Shown: positions 22,753-34,051 of the stretch, piece after piece
Position numbering within the stretch: position 1 is the first letter of the stretch
Layout: each line of letters begins with the position of its first letter
From: Dactylorhiza incarnata
Lineage: Eukaryota; Streptophyta; Magnoliopsida; Asparagales; Orchidaceae
DNA: 64,000 bases
Reading direction: 5' to 3'
Assembly: GCA_033032865.1 (NCBI GenBank)
Contig: JAWHQI010000276.1
Span: 372,001 to 436,000 of the forward strand
Notes under the pieces: model-generated
What the model saw: only the letters and a program-made list of their open reading frames with translations
The model's database searches: none
What the model was told of the DNA's origin: nothing
Made by a program: the position numbers and the translations under genes

Positions 22753-24979
22753 TGTAACACCTCCCCTGCAATGACCATATAATATGGGTCCGGCCGGGAC
22801 CCCACAACATATAACCGCCACAGCTTTAGTATTAAAAGATGATAATCACTACCCAACTCATAACTCAGACAACACAGCGGAAACAAAAACTAAACCACAG
22901 AGATTGTCCACTACAAAGGAGTCCAACTGGCCTTAAGGCCTTACAAAAACACAATCCAAAACATCCAACAATTCATAAAGAAAGACATCCCAACCAAAGG
23001 GGAAAGGTGGTTTTTTTTTTTTTTCTAAACTACCTCGGCATGCAAGCCGGATATAACAAAGCACGAAGAAAGTAATGCAGGAAAACAGGTAATCACTTCA
23101 TGAGGCTTTAGGCCCTTTTGGCCGGCGCGCTGGGTCCAGCTTGCGATTCGTGCCCTGCAACCAAATCACAAAGAGCGGAAAACGAGGGTCAGCTATGGCT
23201 GACCACAAGCGGTGTAACAACATCCCTCCTCCCGGCCGTCCTAGCGGACCCCGGGGAACTACTTCACCCTGCAAGTCAGCACTTCGTATGCAAATGTACA
23301 TAAAGGAAAGCAACAAACATACTGGCATGAGTGTCACAAGCATCATCCACGTTTCTAGGTTGAGCAGGTAATAAAAGGGCCTAACAATGCAGAATGAGTG
23401 CAAACCCGGGGTTTCACCCAAGGCGCCCTAATGCGTGTGAATCTAACACATCATCATACATTACCAACACGAGGGTACTCATCATTTCCCCACAAGGGCA
23501 TCAAACCCAAGGCCAAGCGCTCTCGCTGAGACTCACCTCGCCAGGCCTTCCATGCCAACGGGCTTGTCTGACAGCTCACACGCTCGGGCCGCCAACAACG
23601 CACCAAGACCGATTCCAAGAATTCTGGCTAATCAAAACGTCCCAAGGCCCTGGGCTTACTCTCGGGACAACGTCCACCGATTGCCTCGCCTGGAGACCGT
23701 CAACGGATGCAATCCGTAGCACAGACATTCTCGTCAGTCAACAAACGAAGGGACTAATCTTGCCGGGACACTCTCCACACGTGAATCTCAGTCTCCACGG
23801 GATAGCCAGCCGACCACAAAGACCAATCGCGCCTTCGCACAACACAAGGCATCACAAGCCCCATAATCCGCACATTCATTCCCCGCCCTAACCCAACATT
23901 CGTTACCATACGAAGCTACAAGGGCATCACAACGACGAGTTCGCCGTAATCGGATTTCTAACAAAACCCCTAACATGCGCGCAAATCAACATCACCGGAT
24001 CGGACCAACGGCCATAAATCCGGCTTCACCCACAATGCCTAATCCGCTAACGGAGCGGATCTCTAGTGCAAAACATGCCGGGGACGGACACAATCAACCC
24101 GGTGGTTTCTCTTGAACCAAGGCGACCCGGATCCCTCTCACTCGACGGATCCGGTGCCAAAAATGCATGAAAGAGGCGATGCCAAACACGCATCCTAAAG
24201 ACCGGGAGGAGAAACGTCGTTACCTTTTGAGATCTCCTCCTAGCCATGAGAAGCTTGCAACCAAACGGTGGAGAAGAAGCGCCTTGACGCCCTCTACGCG
24301 TTGCCGGTCTCGGATCGGCGATCGGAGCTCCGAAGCTCCAACAATGGCGGATCTCCCCTCTTCTTCCTCCTTGCCCCCTTCTCCTTTCTCCAACCTAAGA
24401 GAGAGAAAGGACTTGGAAATATGAGGGAATAACCCCTCATCCAAGCCCTAAAGCCCCCCAGCGAATTATCTCAGCCGTCGGATCAAAGCCCGAAGTATTT
24501 GATCGGTCGGATCGTCATCCCCGCACGATTTCGCGGAACAGAATAAACAGGGCGCACGATCACAGTCGCACGGTCACTGGTCGTGCGCGAAGAAGACACT
24601 GGTCGTGCGCACTATCCGAGACAGAACTCCGAATTCTGGCGGATAGCGCACGATCACTGCGCACGATCACTGGTCGTGCGCGAAGGAGACACTGGTCGTG
24701 CGCACTATCCGAGACAGAACTCCGAATTCTGGCGGATAGCGCACGATCACTGCGCACGATCACTGGTCGTGCGCGAAGGAGACACTGGTCGTGCGCACTA
24801 TCCGAGACAGAACTCCGAATTCTGGCGGATAGCGCACGATCACTGCGCACGATCACTGGTCGTGCGCGAAGAGGAGAAATGGTCGTGCGCGAAGAGCTGC
24901 TAAGAAATTCCTAGCCTTTCCCGAGCGCAGCACTACCACTCCGCCTACCTCGCGGAACTACGATTTTTGGGGTGTTACA
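22753..24979 (-). repeat. D 3' LTR (2,227 bp)
   Basis: In plus-strand reading it starts TGTAACACCTCCCC and ends GGGGTGTTACA; on the element strand it starts TGTAACACCCC and ends GAGGTGTTACA. Nearly identical to 29846-32073. Includes a 93-bp tandem repeat (24572-24871). Open frames up to 165 codons here are duplicated in the other LTR and have no protein signature. Confidence 0.96.
24572..24871. repeat. 93-bp tandem repeat, about three units, in D 3' LTR
   Basis: Units repeat at exactly 93-bp spacing (CGAAG at 24588, 24681, 24774). Each contains the inverted pair GCGCACGATCACTG and CTGGTCGTGCGC and an inner dyad TATCCG...CGGATA around CGAATTCTGG. As 93 is a multiple of three, long repeat-only frames appear on both strands. 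Confidence 0.95.
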
Positions 24980-24997
24980 ACTCCACCCCCCTTAAAA
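24980..24997 (-). other. Polypurine tract of D
   Basis: The minus strand reads TTTTAAGGGGGGTGGAGT directly before the 3' LTR, preceded by CGAGGACGAAATTC, the sequence usually found upstream of the tract in Tekay/Del-type elements. Confidence 0.9.
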
Positions 24998-25023
24998 GAA
25001 TTTCGTCCTCGAAATTTCAGAAT

Positions 25024-28000
25024 TTAAACAGGAATTTCACAACGCATACCTGGAGCGAAAAGTTCCGGGAAATCCTCCCGCATCGCTTGCTCTCGCTCCC
25101 AAGAGAATTCGTCTCGCCCGCAGTTGTCCCATCGCACCTTCACAAGTTTGACTTGCTTGTTACGCAACTGCCGGACTTCTGAATCCTCCACGCACACCGG
25201 GCGAACCCTCGCCCCCAAGTTCTCCATCACCGGCACCGCCGCCGCTTCGACCACGACACTCGGCTCTATCAAAGCTTTCCTCAGCACGGAGACATGGAAA
25301 ACGTCATGTAATCCACTCAGCTCTGCGGACAACGCCAAACGATAGGCTGCTTCGCCTATACGTTCCGTAACCTCGAACGGACCCAAATATCTTGGACTCA
25401 ACTTCTTGAGTCGCCGCACCCGCGAAACACCCTTGAACGGCTTGATCTTCAAGTAGACCATGTCGCCCACTGCAAACTCCACATTTCTGTGGCGTGCATT
25501 AAAATACTTTGCTTGTCGATCCTGAGCAACCTTCATGCGCTCCTGAATCGTCCGCACAATCTCGCAAGCATCCTCCACCACTTGCTTTCCCAAAATCTTA
25601 GTGTCTCCCACCTCTGCCCAAGACATCGGCGTTCGACACTTCCTTCCATACAAAGCTTCGTATGGCGCCATCTTGATACTCGCCTGGAAGCTATTATTAT
25701 AGGCGAACTCCACCATGAAAAGGTGGTCCTCCCACCCTTTGCCAAAGTCGAGAGCACACATCCTCAACATGTCTTCCAACGTACGGTTCGTTCGCTCCGT
25801 CTGACCATCGGTCTGCGGATGGAACGCGGTACTAAACTTGAGCTTCGTGCCTAGACTTTTCTGCACTAATCTCCAATCCTTCGATGTGAATCGCCCATCG
25901 CGATCACTAACGATGCTCTTCGGAAACCCGTGCAACCGCACAACGTTTCGAACATAAAGCTCCACGAGCTTTTCCACGCCATCACCCTTCTGGTTCGGAA
26001 TGAAGTGGGCCACCTTCGTCAGGCGATCTACTATCACCCAAATTGCATCGTTACCCTGCTGCGATCGAGGCAACCCATGCACAAAATCCATAGAGATGTC
26101 ATCAAATTTCCATTCGGGGATGGGAAGGGGCTTCAAGAACCCGCCGGGCCTTTGGCACTCAGCCTTTACCAAGGCACAAGTCTGACATCGGCTCACGTAC
26201 TCGGCTACATCCCGCTTCATCCCAGGCCACCAAAAAGATTTCTTCAAATCCGCGTACATCTTTGTACTTCCTGGATGAACGGAGTACTTCGTAAAGTGAG
26301 CTTCAAACATCAACTCCTCGCGGAGCTTGCCAAAGCGCGGAACGCAAACCCTCCCGTCCCTTTTTAAGATCCCACCAACCATCTCCAAAGCAGTGCCCTC
26401 GCTCTGTTGAGCCTCCAACACCAACTGTTGGCACTCCTCGTCCGCACTGGTCGCCTCTCGGATTCGATCCGTTATGTCACATTGCATTTCAATCCAATTC
26501 AAACGAGCTACGCTAGACTCACCTCTAGCCACACAAGAGATATCAAGAGACTCCAAGTCTCGAATCAAACGCTCGTTATGCGCCTCCATCCAATTACCTT
26601 GCCCGGAGTACTTCCTACTCAAAGCATCCGCCACCACGTTGGCTTTACCCGGCGTATACTGAATCTCCACGTCGTAGTCCCCAAGGAACTCGACCCACCT
26701 ACGCTGCCGCATATTCAGATCCTTTTGGTCTAGGAGATACCTCAGGCTTTTGTGATCTGTGAAGATCTCCACCTTCGCACCATAAACGTAGTGCCGCCAC
26801 AACTTTAGCGCAAAGATTACCGCCGCCAACTCCAAATCGTGGACGGGGTAATTCTTCTCATGAGTCTTTAACTGCCTTGACCCATAAGCGATCACCTTGC
26901 CGTGCTGCACGAGCACGCACCCCAAACCGCAACCTGACGCGTCGCTGAAAATCTGAAATCCTTCCGTCCCACTAGGAAGACTAAGGATTGGAGCGGACAT
27001 CAACCTTTCCTTCAGATTCTCAAATGCCCGGGCACACTCCGGTGTCCATACGAACTTCTGGTCCTTGCGAGTGAGAGTGGTGAGGGGCAACGCCATCCGC
27101 GAAAAGTTCTCCACGAACCTTCTATAATAACCGGCTAGTCCAAGAAAACTCCGGACTTCCGTCACGGTCCTCAAGACAGGCCAATCCCTAATGGCTTCGA
27201 TCTTCGCTGGATCTACCGCCACCCCATCTCCACTAATCACGTGACCTAAGAAAGCCACCTTCTCGATCCAAAACTCGCATTTTGAGAACTTAGCATAGAG
27301 CTGATTCTCCCTTAGAGTCTGCAATACTTGCCTCAAGTGAGACTCATGCTCCGCCTCCGATTTTGAGTACACCAAAATATCGTCAATAAACACCACCACG
27401 AACGAATCTAAGAAAGGGCGGAAAACCCTGTTCATCAAGTCCATGAACACGGATGGCGCGTTCGTCAAACCGAACGGCATCACCGAAAACTCGTAGTGGC
27501 CATACCGAGTCCCGAACGCTGTCTTGGCAACGTCCTCTTCTCGGATCTTCAGCTGGTAGTACCCCGATTTCAAATCCAACTTGGAGTACACCACCGACCC
27601 CACTAACTGGTCGAACAAATCATCGATTCGGGGAATTGGATATTTATTCTTGACGGTCAACTTATTTAGCTCACGGTAATCAATGCATAACCGCATACTT
27701 CCGTCCTTTTTCTTCACAAACAAAACCGGTGCGCTCCATGGTGAAGAGCTGGGCCTAATGTACCCTTGCTCCAACAACTCCTGCAACTGAACCTTTAACT
27801 CGGCCAGTTCCTTCGGTGCCATCCTAAACGGAGGACGCGACACTGGCCTCGCACCCGGTACCAACTCTATCGAGAAATCTATTTCACGCTGAGGAGGTGC
27901 TCCCGGAAGTTCCTCGGGGAAAACATCCTCAAATTCTTCCACCACCGGAACTTCCCTAATAGCCAACTTTGTGGAGTGAGTCTCCAACAGAGCTAAGAAC

Positions 28001-28443
28001 GCCTCGCCTCCTTGGTTTACCGCACGCCTCATTTGCATAGCGGAAATCAGGGAGTAAGCCACTCCGCTTAGGCCTTCGAACTTGACCTCTGCTCTACCTT
28101 CACCTCTCAGGGTTACCACCTTCAACTGGCAGTCGATACTAGCTCGCTGCTCCGCAAGCCAGTCCATCCCCAAGATAACGTCGAATTCGGCTAGTGGCAG
28201 AATCGCTGCTACCAACACGAAGTCACAATCGCCAATTTGCATCACAATGCGTCCCCTCCTCATGGTAGTCATGAAAGACCCATTTGGCATACGCACACTC
28301 AGCTCCACCCCTGCCGCTACGGGCTCAGCACCAATCTTCCGGATAAAACCTTCCGCAAGAAAAGAGTGTGACGCCCCCGTGTCGAACAACACTCGCGAGG
28401 GGTAGCCCGACACTAGCACGAAACCTAACCACGTGCAAAACAA
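25024..28443 (-). CDS. pol: D pol polyprotein: protease, RT, RNase H, integrase, chromodomain-like tail
   Basis: Open frame of 1,139 codons, counted from the upstream ATG at 28443; the first six codons probably belong to a candidate intron, with the exon starting at 28424. Protease active site DTGA at residues 21-24. RT spans roughly 200-420 with FIDD catalytic residues at 353-356. RNase H begins with SDAS near 500 and keeps DLELAA and FTDHKS. Integrase shows an HHCC finger near 712-760 ([11 protein letters not shown]) and catalytic D near 785, D near 847 and E near 883 (D-x35-E). After [12 protein letters not shown] (about 1050) comes a chromodomain-like tail with VKVRW and SWERE, as in Tekay/Del chromoviruses. 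I see no damage. Product is expected in cytoplasmic virus-like particles and, for integrase, the nucleus. Confidence 0.95.
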   Translation of the reverse strand: MFCTWLGFVLVSGYPSRVLFDTGASHSFLAEGFIRKIGAEPVAAGVELSVRMPNGSFMTTMRRGRIVMQIGDCDFVLVAAILPLAEFDVILGMDWLAEQRASIDCQLKVVTLRGEGRAEVKFEGLSGVAYSLISAMQMRRAVNQGGEAFLALLETHSTKLAIREVPVVEEFEDVFPEELPGAPPQREIDFSIELVPGARPVSRPPFRMAPKELAELKVQLQELLEQGYIRPSSSPWSAPVLFVKKKDGSMRLCIDYRELNKLTVKNKYPIPRIDDLFDQLVGSVVYSKLDLKSGYYQLKIREEDVAKTAFGTRYGHYEFSVMPFGLTNAPSVFMDLMNRVFRPFLDSFVVVFIDDILVYSKSEAEHESHLRQVLQTLRENQLYAKFSKCEFWIEKVAFLGHVISGDGVAVDPAKIEAIRDWPVLRTVTEVRSFLGLAGYYRRFVENFSRMALPLTTLTRKDQKFVWTPECARAFENLKERLMSAPILSLPSGTEGFQIFSDASGCGLGCVLVQHGKVIAYGSRQLKTHEKNYPVHDLELAAVIFALKLWRHYVYGAKVEIFTDHKSLRYLLDQKDLNMRQRRWVEFLGDYDVEIQYTPGKANVVADALSRKYSGQGNWMEAHNERLIRDLESLDISCVARGESSVARLNWIEMQCDITDRIREATSADEECQQLVLEAQQSEGTALEMVGGILKRDGRVCVPRFGKLREELMFEAHFTKYSVHPGSTKMYADLKKSFWWPGMKRDVAEYVSRCQTCALVKAECQRPGGFLKPLPIPEWKFDDISMDFVHGLPRSQQGNDAIWVIVDRLTKVAHFIPNQKGDGVEKLVELYVRNVVRLHGFPKSIVSDRDGRFTSKDWRLVQKSLGTKLKFSTAFHPQTDGQTERTNRTLEDMLRMCALDFGKGWEDHLFMVEFAYNNSFQASIKMAPYEALYGRKCRTPMSWAEVGDTKILGKQVVEDACEIVRTIQERMKVAQDRQAKYFNARHRNVEFAVGDMVYLKIKPFKGVSRVRRLKKLSPRYLGPFEVTERIGEAAYRLALSAELSGLHDVFHVSVLRKALIEPSVVVEAAAVPVMENLGARVRPVCVEDSEVRQLRNKQVKLVKVRWDNCGRDEFSWEREQAMREDFPELFAPGMRCEIPV

Positions 28444-28500
28444 ACATGAAAGGCCGCAACCTACATTATAGTAACAACTGAAAACTTAAACTTTTCATAC
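28425..28500 (-). other. Candidate 76-nt intron between gag and pol of D
   Basis: The minus strand reads ACAG at 28504-28501, then GTATGAAAAG from 28500, ending GTGGTTAG at 28425. Removing 28500-28425 joins gag to pol in frame through a GGT glycine codon split G/GT, directly upstream of the protease. The segment is U-rich and contains TTACTAT as a possible branch region. If unspliced, the gag frame ends at the stop at 28466 inside it. Element C has a 76-nt GT-AG segment at the same position. Inferred from sequence; no transcript seen. Confidence 0.62.
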
Positions 28501-29686
28501 CTGTCACCACATCGGGTTGACGTATCGCTTCCTGCTGCCCAAGGTTGTAGGCCCTAGGCTGCACTGGAGGGAACCGCGAAGCACTCGACTCCGCCGCTTT
28601 CCCCTTCTCTGCAACACTGGGACCTGAACGCACCGATTGCTCTTGCCTCGGCTCTGGCCCAGCTCCGCCCTCAGTACAGAAACGACTAATGTGGCCCACC
28701 TTGCCACACTGGTAACAAGTAACTGGACCCCTGGAACGGAAATCTCCCGAAGGCGCACCACCTCTCTCCCCAGGTCTGTTAGGACGGGGCTTCTTCTTCC
28801 ATCGGCTACCCTCGGATTTCCACTGGGATTGAGACTGAGAAGGCTTTCCTTCTCCCTGTTTTGCCGCAACACCCTTTCGCCGCTGAGTTCGCTCCAGGTC
28901 GCTCTCCAGCGTGCGAGCGGCTTCGACCAACTCATCGAACCCTGCATTCTTCAAGGCTATGAGTGGTTGCCTTAAGTTTTCCCTCAACCCTTGATAAAAG
29001 AGGTTATCCCTCTCTTCATCATCTGCCATTGTGGTGCCTGCATACCGACCCAACCGGGTGAACTCTTGCAGATACTCATCCACCGTCTTCTCCCGCTGCA
29101 CCAAATGCAGAAACTGCCGCTGCAGTGCTAACCTTGTTGAAACCGGAATATACCGCTTTAGGAAAGCGTTTCCGAACTCCTCCATGGACGGAACACGCCC
29201 AACAAACTGACGACCGTTATGGTTCGCCCACCACAACTTCGCATCGCCCTCCAACATGAAGCTCGCAAAGTGAGACTGCCTCTCAGCTGGGGTCTCAGCT
29301 GCCCTCAAGAGCTCCCGGATCCTCGAAAGCCAATCCTCGGCATCCGTTGGAGTGCCCAGTCCCTTGAACGTCGGAGGGTGAAAACTCAAGAAATACTTCA
29401 TGAATCGATCACCCATCGGAAAAACTCTCTCCGCAAGAGGCTCTGCTTGCCTTACTTCAACCTCCGGTGTATCCGGCGTAGCCGCCGGAGTGACAGGGGT
29501 CGCAACTTGCACCACCGGCGTAGGAACCCGTGGCATCGCTCCAGCTTGAGCCGCCACCATCGCCTCCGCTAGCATGCGACAGAAGTCGGCCGGGGACATG
29601 CCCACATTCACAAGGCCTGGAGCAGTAGCACTACTCCCCGAAGGCTCCTCTTGCCTCCTAGATGTCCCCGCGTCATCGCCAACATC
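28466..29686 (-). CDS. gag: D gag
   Basis: Gag capsid-nucleocapsid protein that packages element RNA into virus-like particles. The frame is open from 29686, immediately after a TAG at 29687-29689; the first ATG is at 29599. The stretch before that ATG ([17 protein letters not shown]) is homologous to the matching stretch of C, so coding probably begins upstream of the ATG, through a spliced leader or a non-AUG start. The capsid region contains [20 protein letters not shown] and the [14 protein letters not shown] block; a CCHC knuckle ([14 protein letters not shown]) lies near the end. The frame closes at 28466, inside the candidate intron. Confidence 0.92.
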   Translation of the reverse strand, partial: DVGDDAGTSRRQEEPSGSSATAPGLVNVGMSPADFCRMLAEAMVAAQAGAMPRVPTPVVQVATPVTPAATPDTPEVEVRQAEPLAERVFPMGDRFMKYFLSFHPPTFKGLGTPTDAEDWLSRIRELLRAAETPAERQSHFASFMLEGDAKLWWANHNGRQFVGRVPSMEEFGNAFLKRYIPVSTRLALQRQFLHLVQREKTVDEYLQEFTRLGRYAGTTMADDEERDNLFYQGLRENLRQPLIALKNAGFDELVEAARTLESDLERTQRRKGVAAKQGEGKPSQSQSQWKSEGSRWKKKPRPNRPGERGGAPSGDFRSRGPVTCYQCGKVGHISRFCTEGGAGPEPRQEQSVRSGPSVAEKGKAAESSASRFPPVQPRAYNLGQQEAIRQPDVVTGMKSLSFQLLL

Positions 29687-29830
29687 CTAGCATAAGCAAG
29701 GAGAAAGACTCATCAGTCTCTATTCGCAAGACTCAAACACAGGGATACTCATAATCCCGCGCAAAACTCCTATGTGGACAATCTCTTACGCGATCCAAAT
29801 ACACTAGACCTCGCAAGAATACTAAACCTC

Positions 29831-29842
29831 CCTCTGATACCA
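29831..29842 (-). other. Primer-binding site (initiator Met tRNA), D
   Basis: The minus strand reads TGGTATCAGAGG three bases (ATT) after the LTR end TGTTACA. Confidence 0.92.
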
Positions 29843-29845
29843 AAT

Positions 29846-32073
29846 TGTAACACCTCCCCTGCAATGACCATATAATATGGGTCCGGCCGGGACCCCACAA
29901 CATATAACCGCCACAGCTTTAGTATTAAAAGATGATAATCACTACCCAACTCATAACTCAGACAACACAGCGGAAACAAAAACTAAACCACAGAGATTGT
30001 CCACTACAAAGGAGTCCAACTGGCCTTAAGGCCTTACAAAAACACAGTCCAAAACATCCAACAATTCATAAAGAAAGACATCCCAACCAAAGGGGAAAGG
30101 TGGTTTTTTTTTTTTTTTCTAAACTACCTCGGCATGCAAGCCGGATATAACAAAGCACGAAGAAAGTAATGCAGGAAAACAGGTAATCACTTCATGAGGC
30201 TTTAGGCCCTTTTGGCCGGCGCGCTGGGTCCAGCTTGCGATTCGTGCCCTGCAACCAAATCACAAAGAGCGGAAAACGAGGGTCAGCTATGGCTGACCAC
30301 AAGCGGTGTAACAACATCCCTCCTCCCGGCCGTCCTAGCGGACCCCGGGGAACTACTTCACCCTGCAAGTCAGCACTTCGTATGCAAATGTACATAAAGG
30401 AAAGCAACAAACATACTGGCATGAGTGTCACAAGCATCATCCACGTTTCTAGGTTGAGCAGGTAATAAAAGGGCCTAACAATGCAGAATGAGTGCAAACC
30501 CGGGGTTTCACCCAAGGCGCCCTAATGCGTGTGAATCTAACACATCATCATACATTACCAACACGAGGGTACTCATCATTTCCCCACAAGGGCATCAAAC
30601 CCAAGGCCAAGCGCTCTCGCTGAGACTCACCTCGCCAGGCCTTCCATGCCAACGGGCTTGTCTGACAGCTCACACGCTCGGGCCGCCAACAACGCACCAA
30701 GACCGATTCCAAGAATTCTGGCTAATCAAAACGTCCCAAGGCCCTGGGCTTACTCTCGGGACAACGTCCACCGATTGCCTCGCCTGGAGACCGTCAACGG
30801 ATGCAATCCGTAGCACAGACATTCTCGTCAGTCAACAAACGAAGGGACTAATCTTGCCGGGACACTCTCCACACGTGAATCTCAGTCTCCACGGGATAGC
30901 CAGCCGACCACAAAGACCAATCGCGCCTTCGCACAACACAAGGCATCACAAGCCCCATAATCCGCACATTCATTCCCCGCCCTAACCCAACATTCGTTAC
31001 CATACGAAGCTACAAGGGCATCACAACGACGAGTTCGCCGTAATCGGATTTCTAACAAAACCCCTAACATGCGCGCAAATCAACATCACCGGATCGGACC
31101 AACGGCCATAAATCCGGCTTCACCCACAATGCCTAATCCGCTAACGGAGCGGATCTCTAGTGCAAAACATGCCGGGGACGGACACAATCAACCCGGTGGT
31201 TTCTCTTGAACCAAGGCGACCCGGATCCCTCTCACTCGACGGATCCGGTGCCAAAAATGCATGAAAGAGGCGATGCCAAACACGCATCCTAAAGACCGGG
31301 AGGAGAAACGTCGTTACCTTTTGAGATCTCCTCCTAGCCATGAGAAGCTTGCAACCAAACGGTGGAGAAGAAGCGCCTTGACGCCCTCTACGCGTTGCCG
31401 GTCTCGGATCGGCGATCGGAGCTCCGAAGCTCCAACAATGGCGGATCTCCCCTCTTCTTCCTCCTTGCCCCCTTCTCCTTTCTCCAACCTAAGAGAGAGA
31501 AAGGACTTGGAAATATGAGGGAATAACCCCTCATCCAAGCCCTAAAGCCCCCCAGCGAATTATCTCAGCCGTCGGATCAAAGCCCGAAGTATTTGATCGG
31601 TCGGATCGTCATCCCCGCACGATTTCGCGGAACAGAATAAACAGGGCGCACGATCACAGTCGCACGGTCACTGGTCGTGCGCGAAGAAGACACTGGTCGT
31701 GCGCACTATCCGAGACAGAACTCCGAATTCTGGCGGATAGCGCACGATCACTGTGCACGATCACTGGTCGTGCGCGAAGGAGACACTGGTCGTGCGCACT
31801 ATCCGAGACAGAACTCCGAATTCTGGCGGATAGCGCACGATCACTGCGCACGATCACTGGTCGTGCGCGAAGGAGACACTGGTCGTGCGCACTATCCGAG
31901 ACAGAACTCCGAATTCTGGCGGATAGCGCACGATCACTGCGCACGATCACTGGTCGTGCGCGAAGAGGAGAAATGGTCGTGCGCGAAGAGCTGCTAAGAA
32001 ATTCCTAGCCTTTCCCGAGCGCAGCACTACCACTCCGCCTACCTCGCGGAACTACGATTTTTGGGGTGTTACA
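29846..32073 (-). repeat. D 5' LTR (2,228 bp)
   Basis: Near-identical partner of 22753-24979, with the same three-unit 93-bp repeat at 31666-31965. Starts TGTAACACCCC at 32073 and ends GGTGTTACA at 29846 on the element strand. Promoter function is expected here, but I could not point to a TATA box with confidence. Confidence 0.96.
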
Positions 32074-34051
32074 CTTCTCCTCTCTCCCTGTGGATAGATC
32101 CTATCAGGTTTGATGCAAGGATTGGAGCCAATTGGTCCCCAATTGGGTAGGCCGAAATCTCCATTTTTCGAGCTTTAATTCCGCCTCCATACCCCTATTC
32201 TGGCCACCTCCGGCCGGCCAACCACCGCTAAGCGCCGGCCACCACCTCAACAAAGGTGGTGGTGGCATTGGCCGGCCGGGGCGGCGCATAGGTGTCTGGG
32301 AAAATGAGGTGGATGGAGGCCCAGGCACGGGAAATCGGGACGCTTGGCTGAAGGTAGAAAACGACCAGGAGCCGCTCGATCTGCGCCAAGATCAGTGCTG
32401 AGATCAAATAAATATGTTATGTTATGATTTGTATTTATGTCTCATTTCATGCAGTACACTAGTTTATTTATTAAAAATACTTACTTCCCTCTGCTGAAAA
32501 TGTGGCCAACACCAAAGATGTATCCCTTGGTGTGTACTTTAATCTAAAATTTGGTTTAGCCCAAAAGGAGCACTATAGCTCCCTTTAGGATCATTTTGGT
32601 GGGATTGGTCCCTAGGGTAGGACAGCCACTATTTCTTGAATAACATTTGATAGGCAAATGATATTGACTTAAAAAGTGAAAAATAGGCTATTTGTACCTA
32701 CACCCATAACATATCCAAAGATGGGAATTTTTGGAGAAAATTGTTCGAAGGTTTTTGTAAAAATGTAATAATCCATATATTAATTAATTATAGTGTCTAA
32801 TTACCTCCAATCCCCTCCAAATTTTGGTGGGTGCTTCTTAAGGTTATTATATGACCCTGGTAAAATTTTTAGCCCAATTGGGACTGATTTGGTTGGGTAA
32901 TTAGTTAACCCAAGTTTGGTCAAACTAGGTCAAACTAGGTAAAAAAGTGCACATGTTGGAATTAGGTGGTCAAACCTCATCAAAGTGATGTGAAACCTTG
33001 GCCACTTGTTTAGGAACACATAAAACACCCCCATGAGTGATTTGGGGTGATGTGGGGTGGATATGCCCTAGGACCCTAGTTCTAACCCTAGGGTTGCACT
33101 TTGAGCCTTGTGATGGACAAATGCTCATATGTCCTTGAATGGTCATGGAACTTGCTAGATAAGTTCATAGGGTGTAAATATGCCCTAGGAAATTTTATTA
33201 GAATATTAGTAACAATTCTTCTCTCTGAATTAGATTATAACCTCTTAAGGGCACTTTTTTATAAGAGAGATTTACATGCACAATTTATCTTTGATGTTGA
33301 TGAAAGTTTGGTAGTGCTCATATAATCATGATTTAAATCTCTGGTAATTTTTGTATAATTTTTGAATGGGTTGATTGAGTGCTTCATTCACAAGTCAACT
33401 ATTTTGCCTTAAGATTATGAAAAATAAATGAGGACCAAATATTCTCTGGAAAATTGTGAAACTTTGTGATAGGGCAGTTAGGGGTATTAAAAGCTCTGTG
33501 AATTTCTGTATAATTTTTGGAATTATTTATTAGCAGGTTACTTCACAATGCTCCCTAGTTTGGATTTACTTGAAATACTTATTTAAGTAACTAAATTGTC
33601 TTGATACATTATGAAACTCTGTCAATAAAGTTTTCTGATCAGTATAGAGGTCTGGTAATTTTCCCATAATTTTTAGACAAGTATTTTTGGTGGTTCTTTC
33701 TTTAATTTTTAATTTGGGATAACAATTCAAAATTATAATTAGAGTTCAATACCTTACACTTCATGTTTACCGTTATTTTGATATCATAGATTTTCCATAA
33801 TTTTTTGGAGTCCAAATTATAAGAATATCTTACACTTCATGTTCAATTTCAAACTTAGCCAATGTTGGAGAAATTATAATAATGCCAAATTAAATAAGGA
33901 AAATATGATTCTCTGGATTTAGTCTTAAAACATCATGATAGACCTCCAGTAAATATGTTGAGTCATTTGGATGAATATTTGGAGTACCTCCTCTCATATA
34001 AGTCATATGACTCAATTGGTCTGCGTATAGTAAAACTGTAAAATTGATTAA

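Larger units (their letters stand above)
22753..32073 (-). mobile_element. D: young, apparently complete Tekay-like Ty3/gypsy retrotransposon
   Basis: Complete minus-strand element of 9,321 bp: LTRs 22753-24979 and 29846-32073, primer site, gag, candidate 76-nt intron, pol with protease, RT, RNase H, integrase and a chromodomain-like tail, and a polypurine tract. Target duplication CTTCT is perfect (22748-22752 and 32074-32078). By eye the LTRs differ by two substitutions (one A/G near 22961/30056, one C/T near 24847/31755) plus a T-run length change. This is the youngest insertion in the window and the best candidate for an active element. Confidence 0.96.

Noticed and set aside
23394..23891. 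165-codon frame repeated identically at 30488-30985
   Set aside because: Identity only reflects the two near-identical D LTRs; the sequence has no domain.
24560..24903. Repeat-encoded open frames of about 100 codons on both strands
   Set aside because: They arise because the 93-bp unit is a multiple of three; no start context or domain, and both strands are equally open.
25489..26733. Long plus-strand frames opposite D pol
   Set aside because: Antisense shadows of an intact polyprotein.
28425..28500. Explanation of the gag-pol gap by programmed frameshifting or stop readthrough
   Set aside because: A 76-nt gap with stops in the relevant frames cannot be bridged by a simple shift, and no slippery run is evident; splicing fits better, though no transcript was seen.
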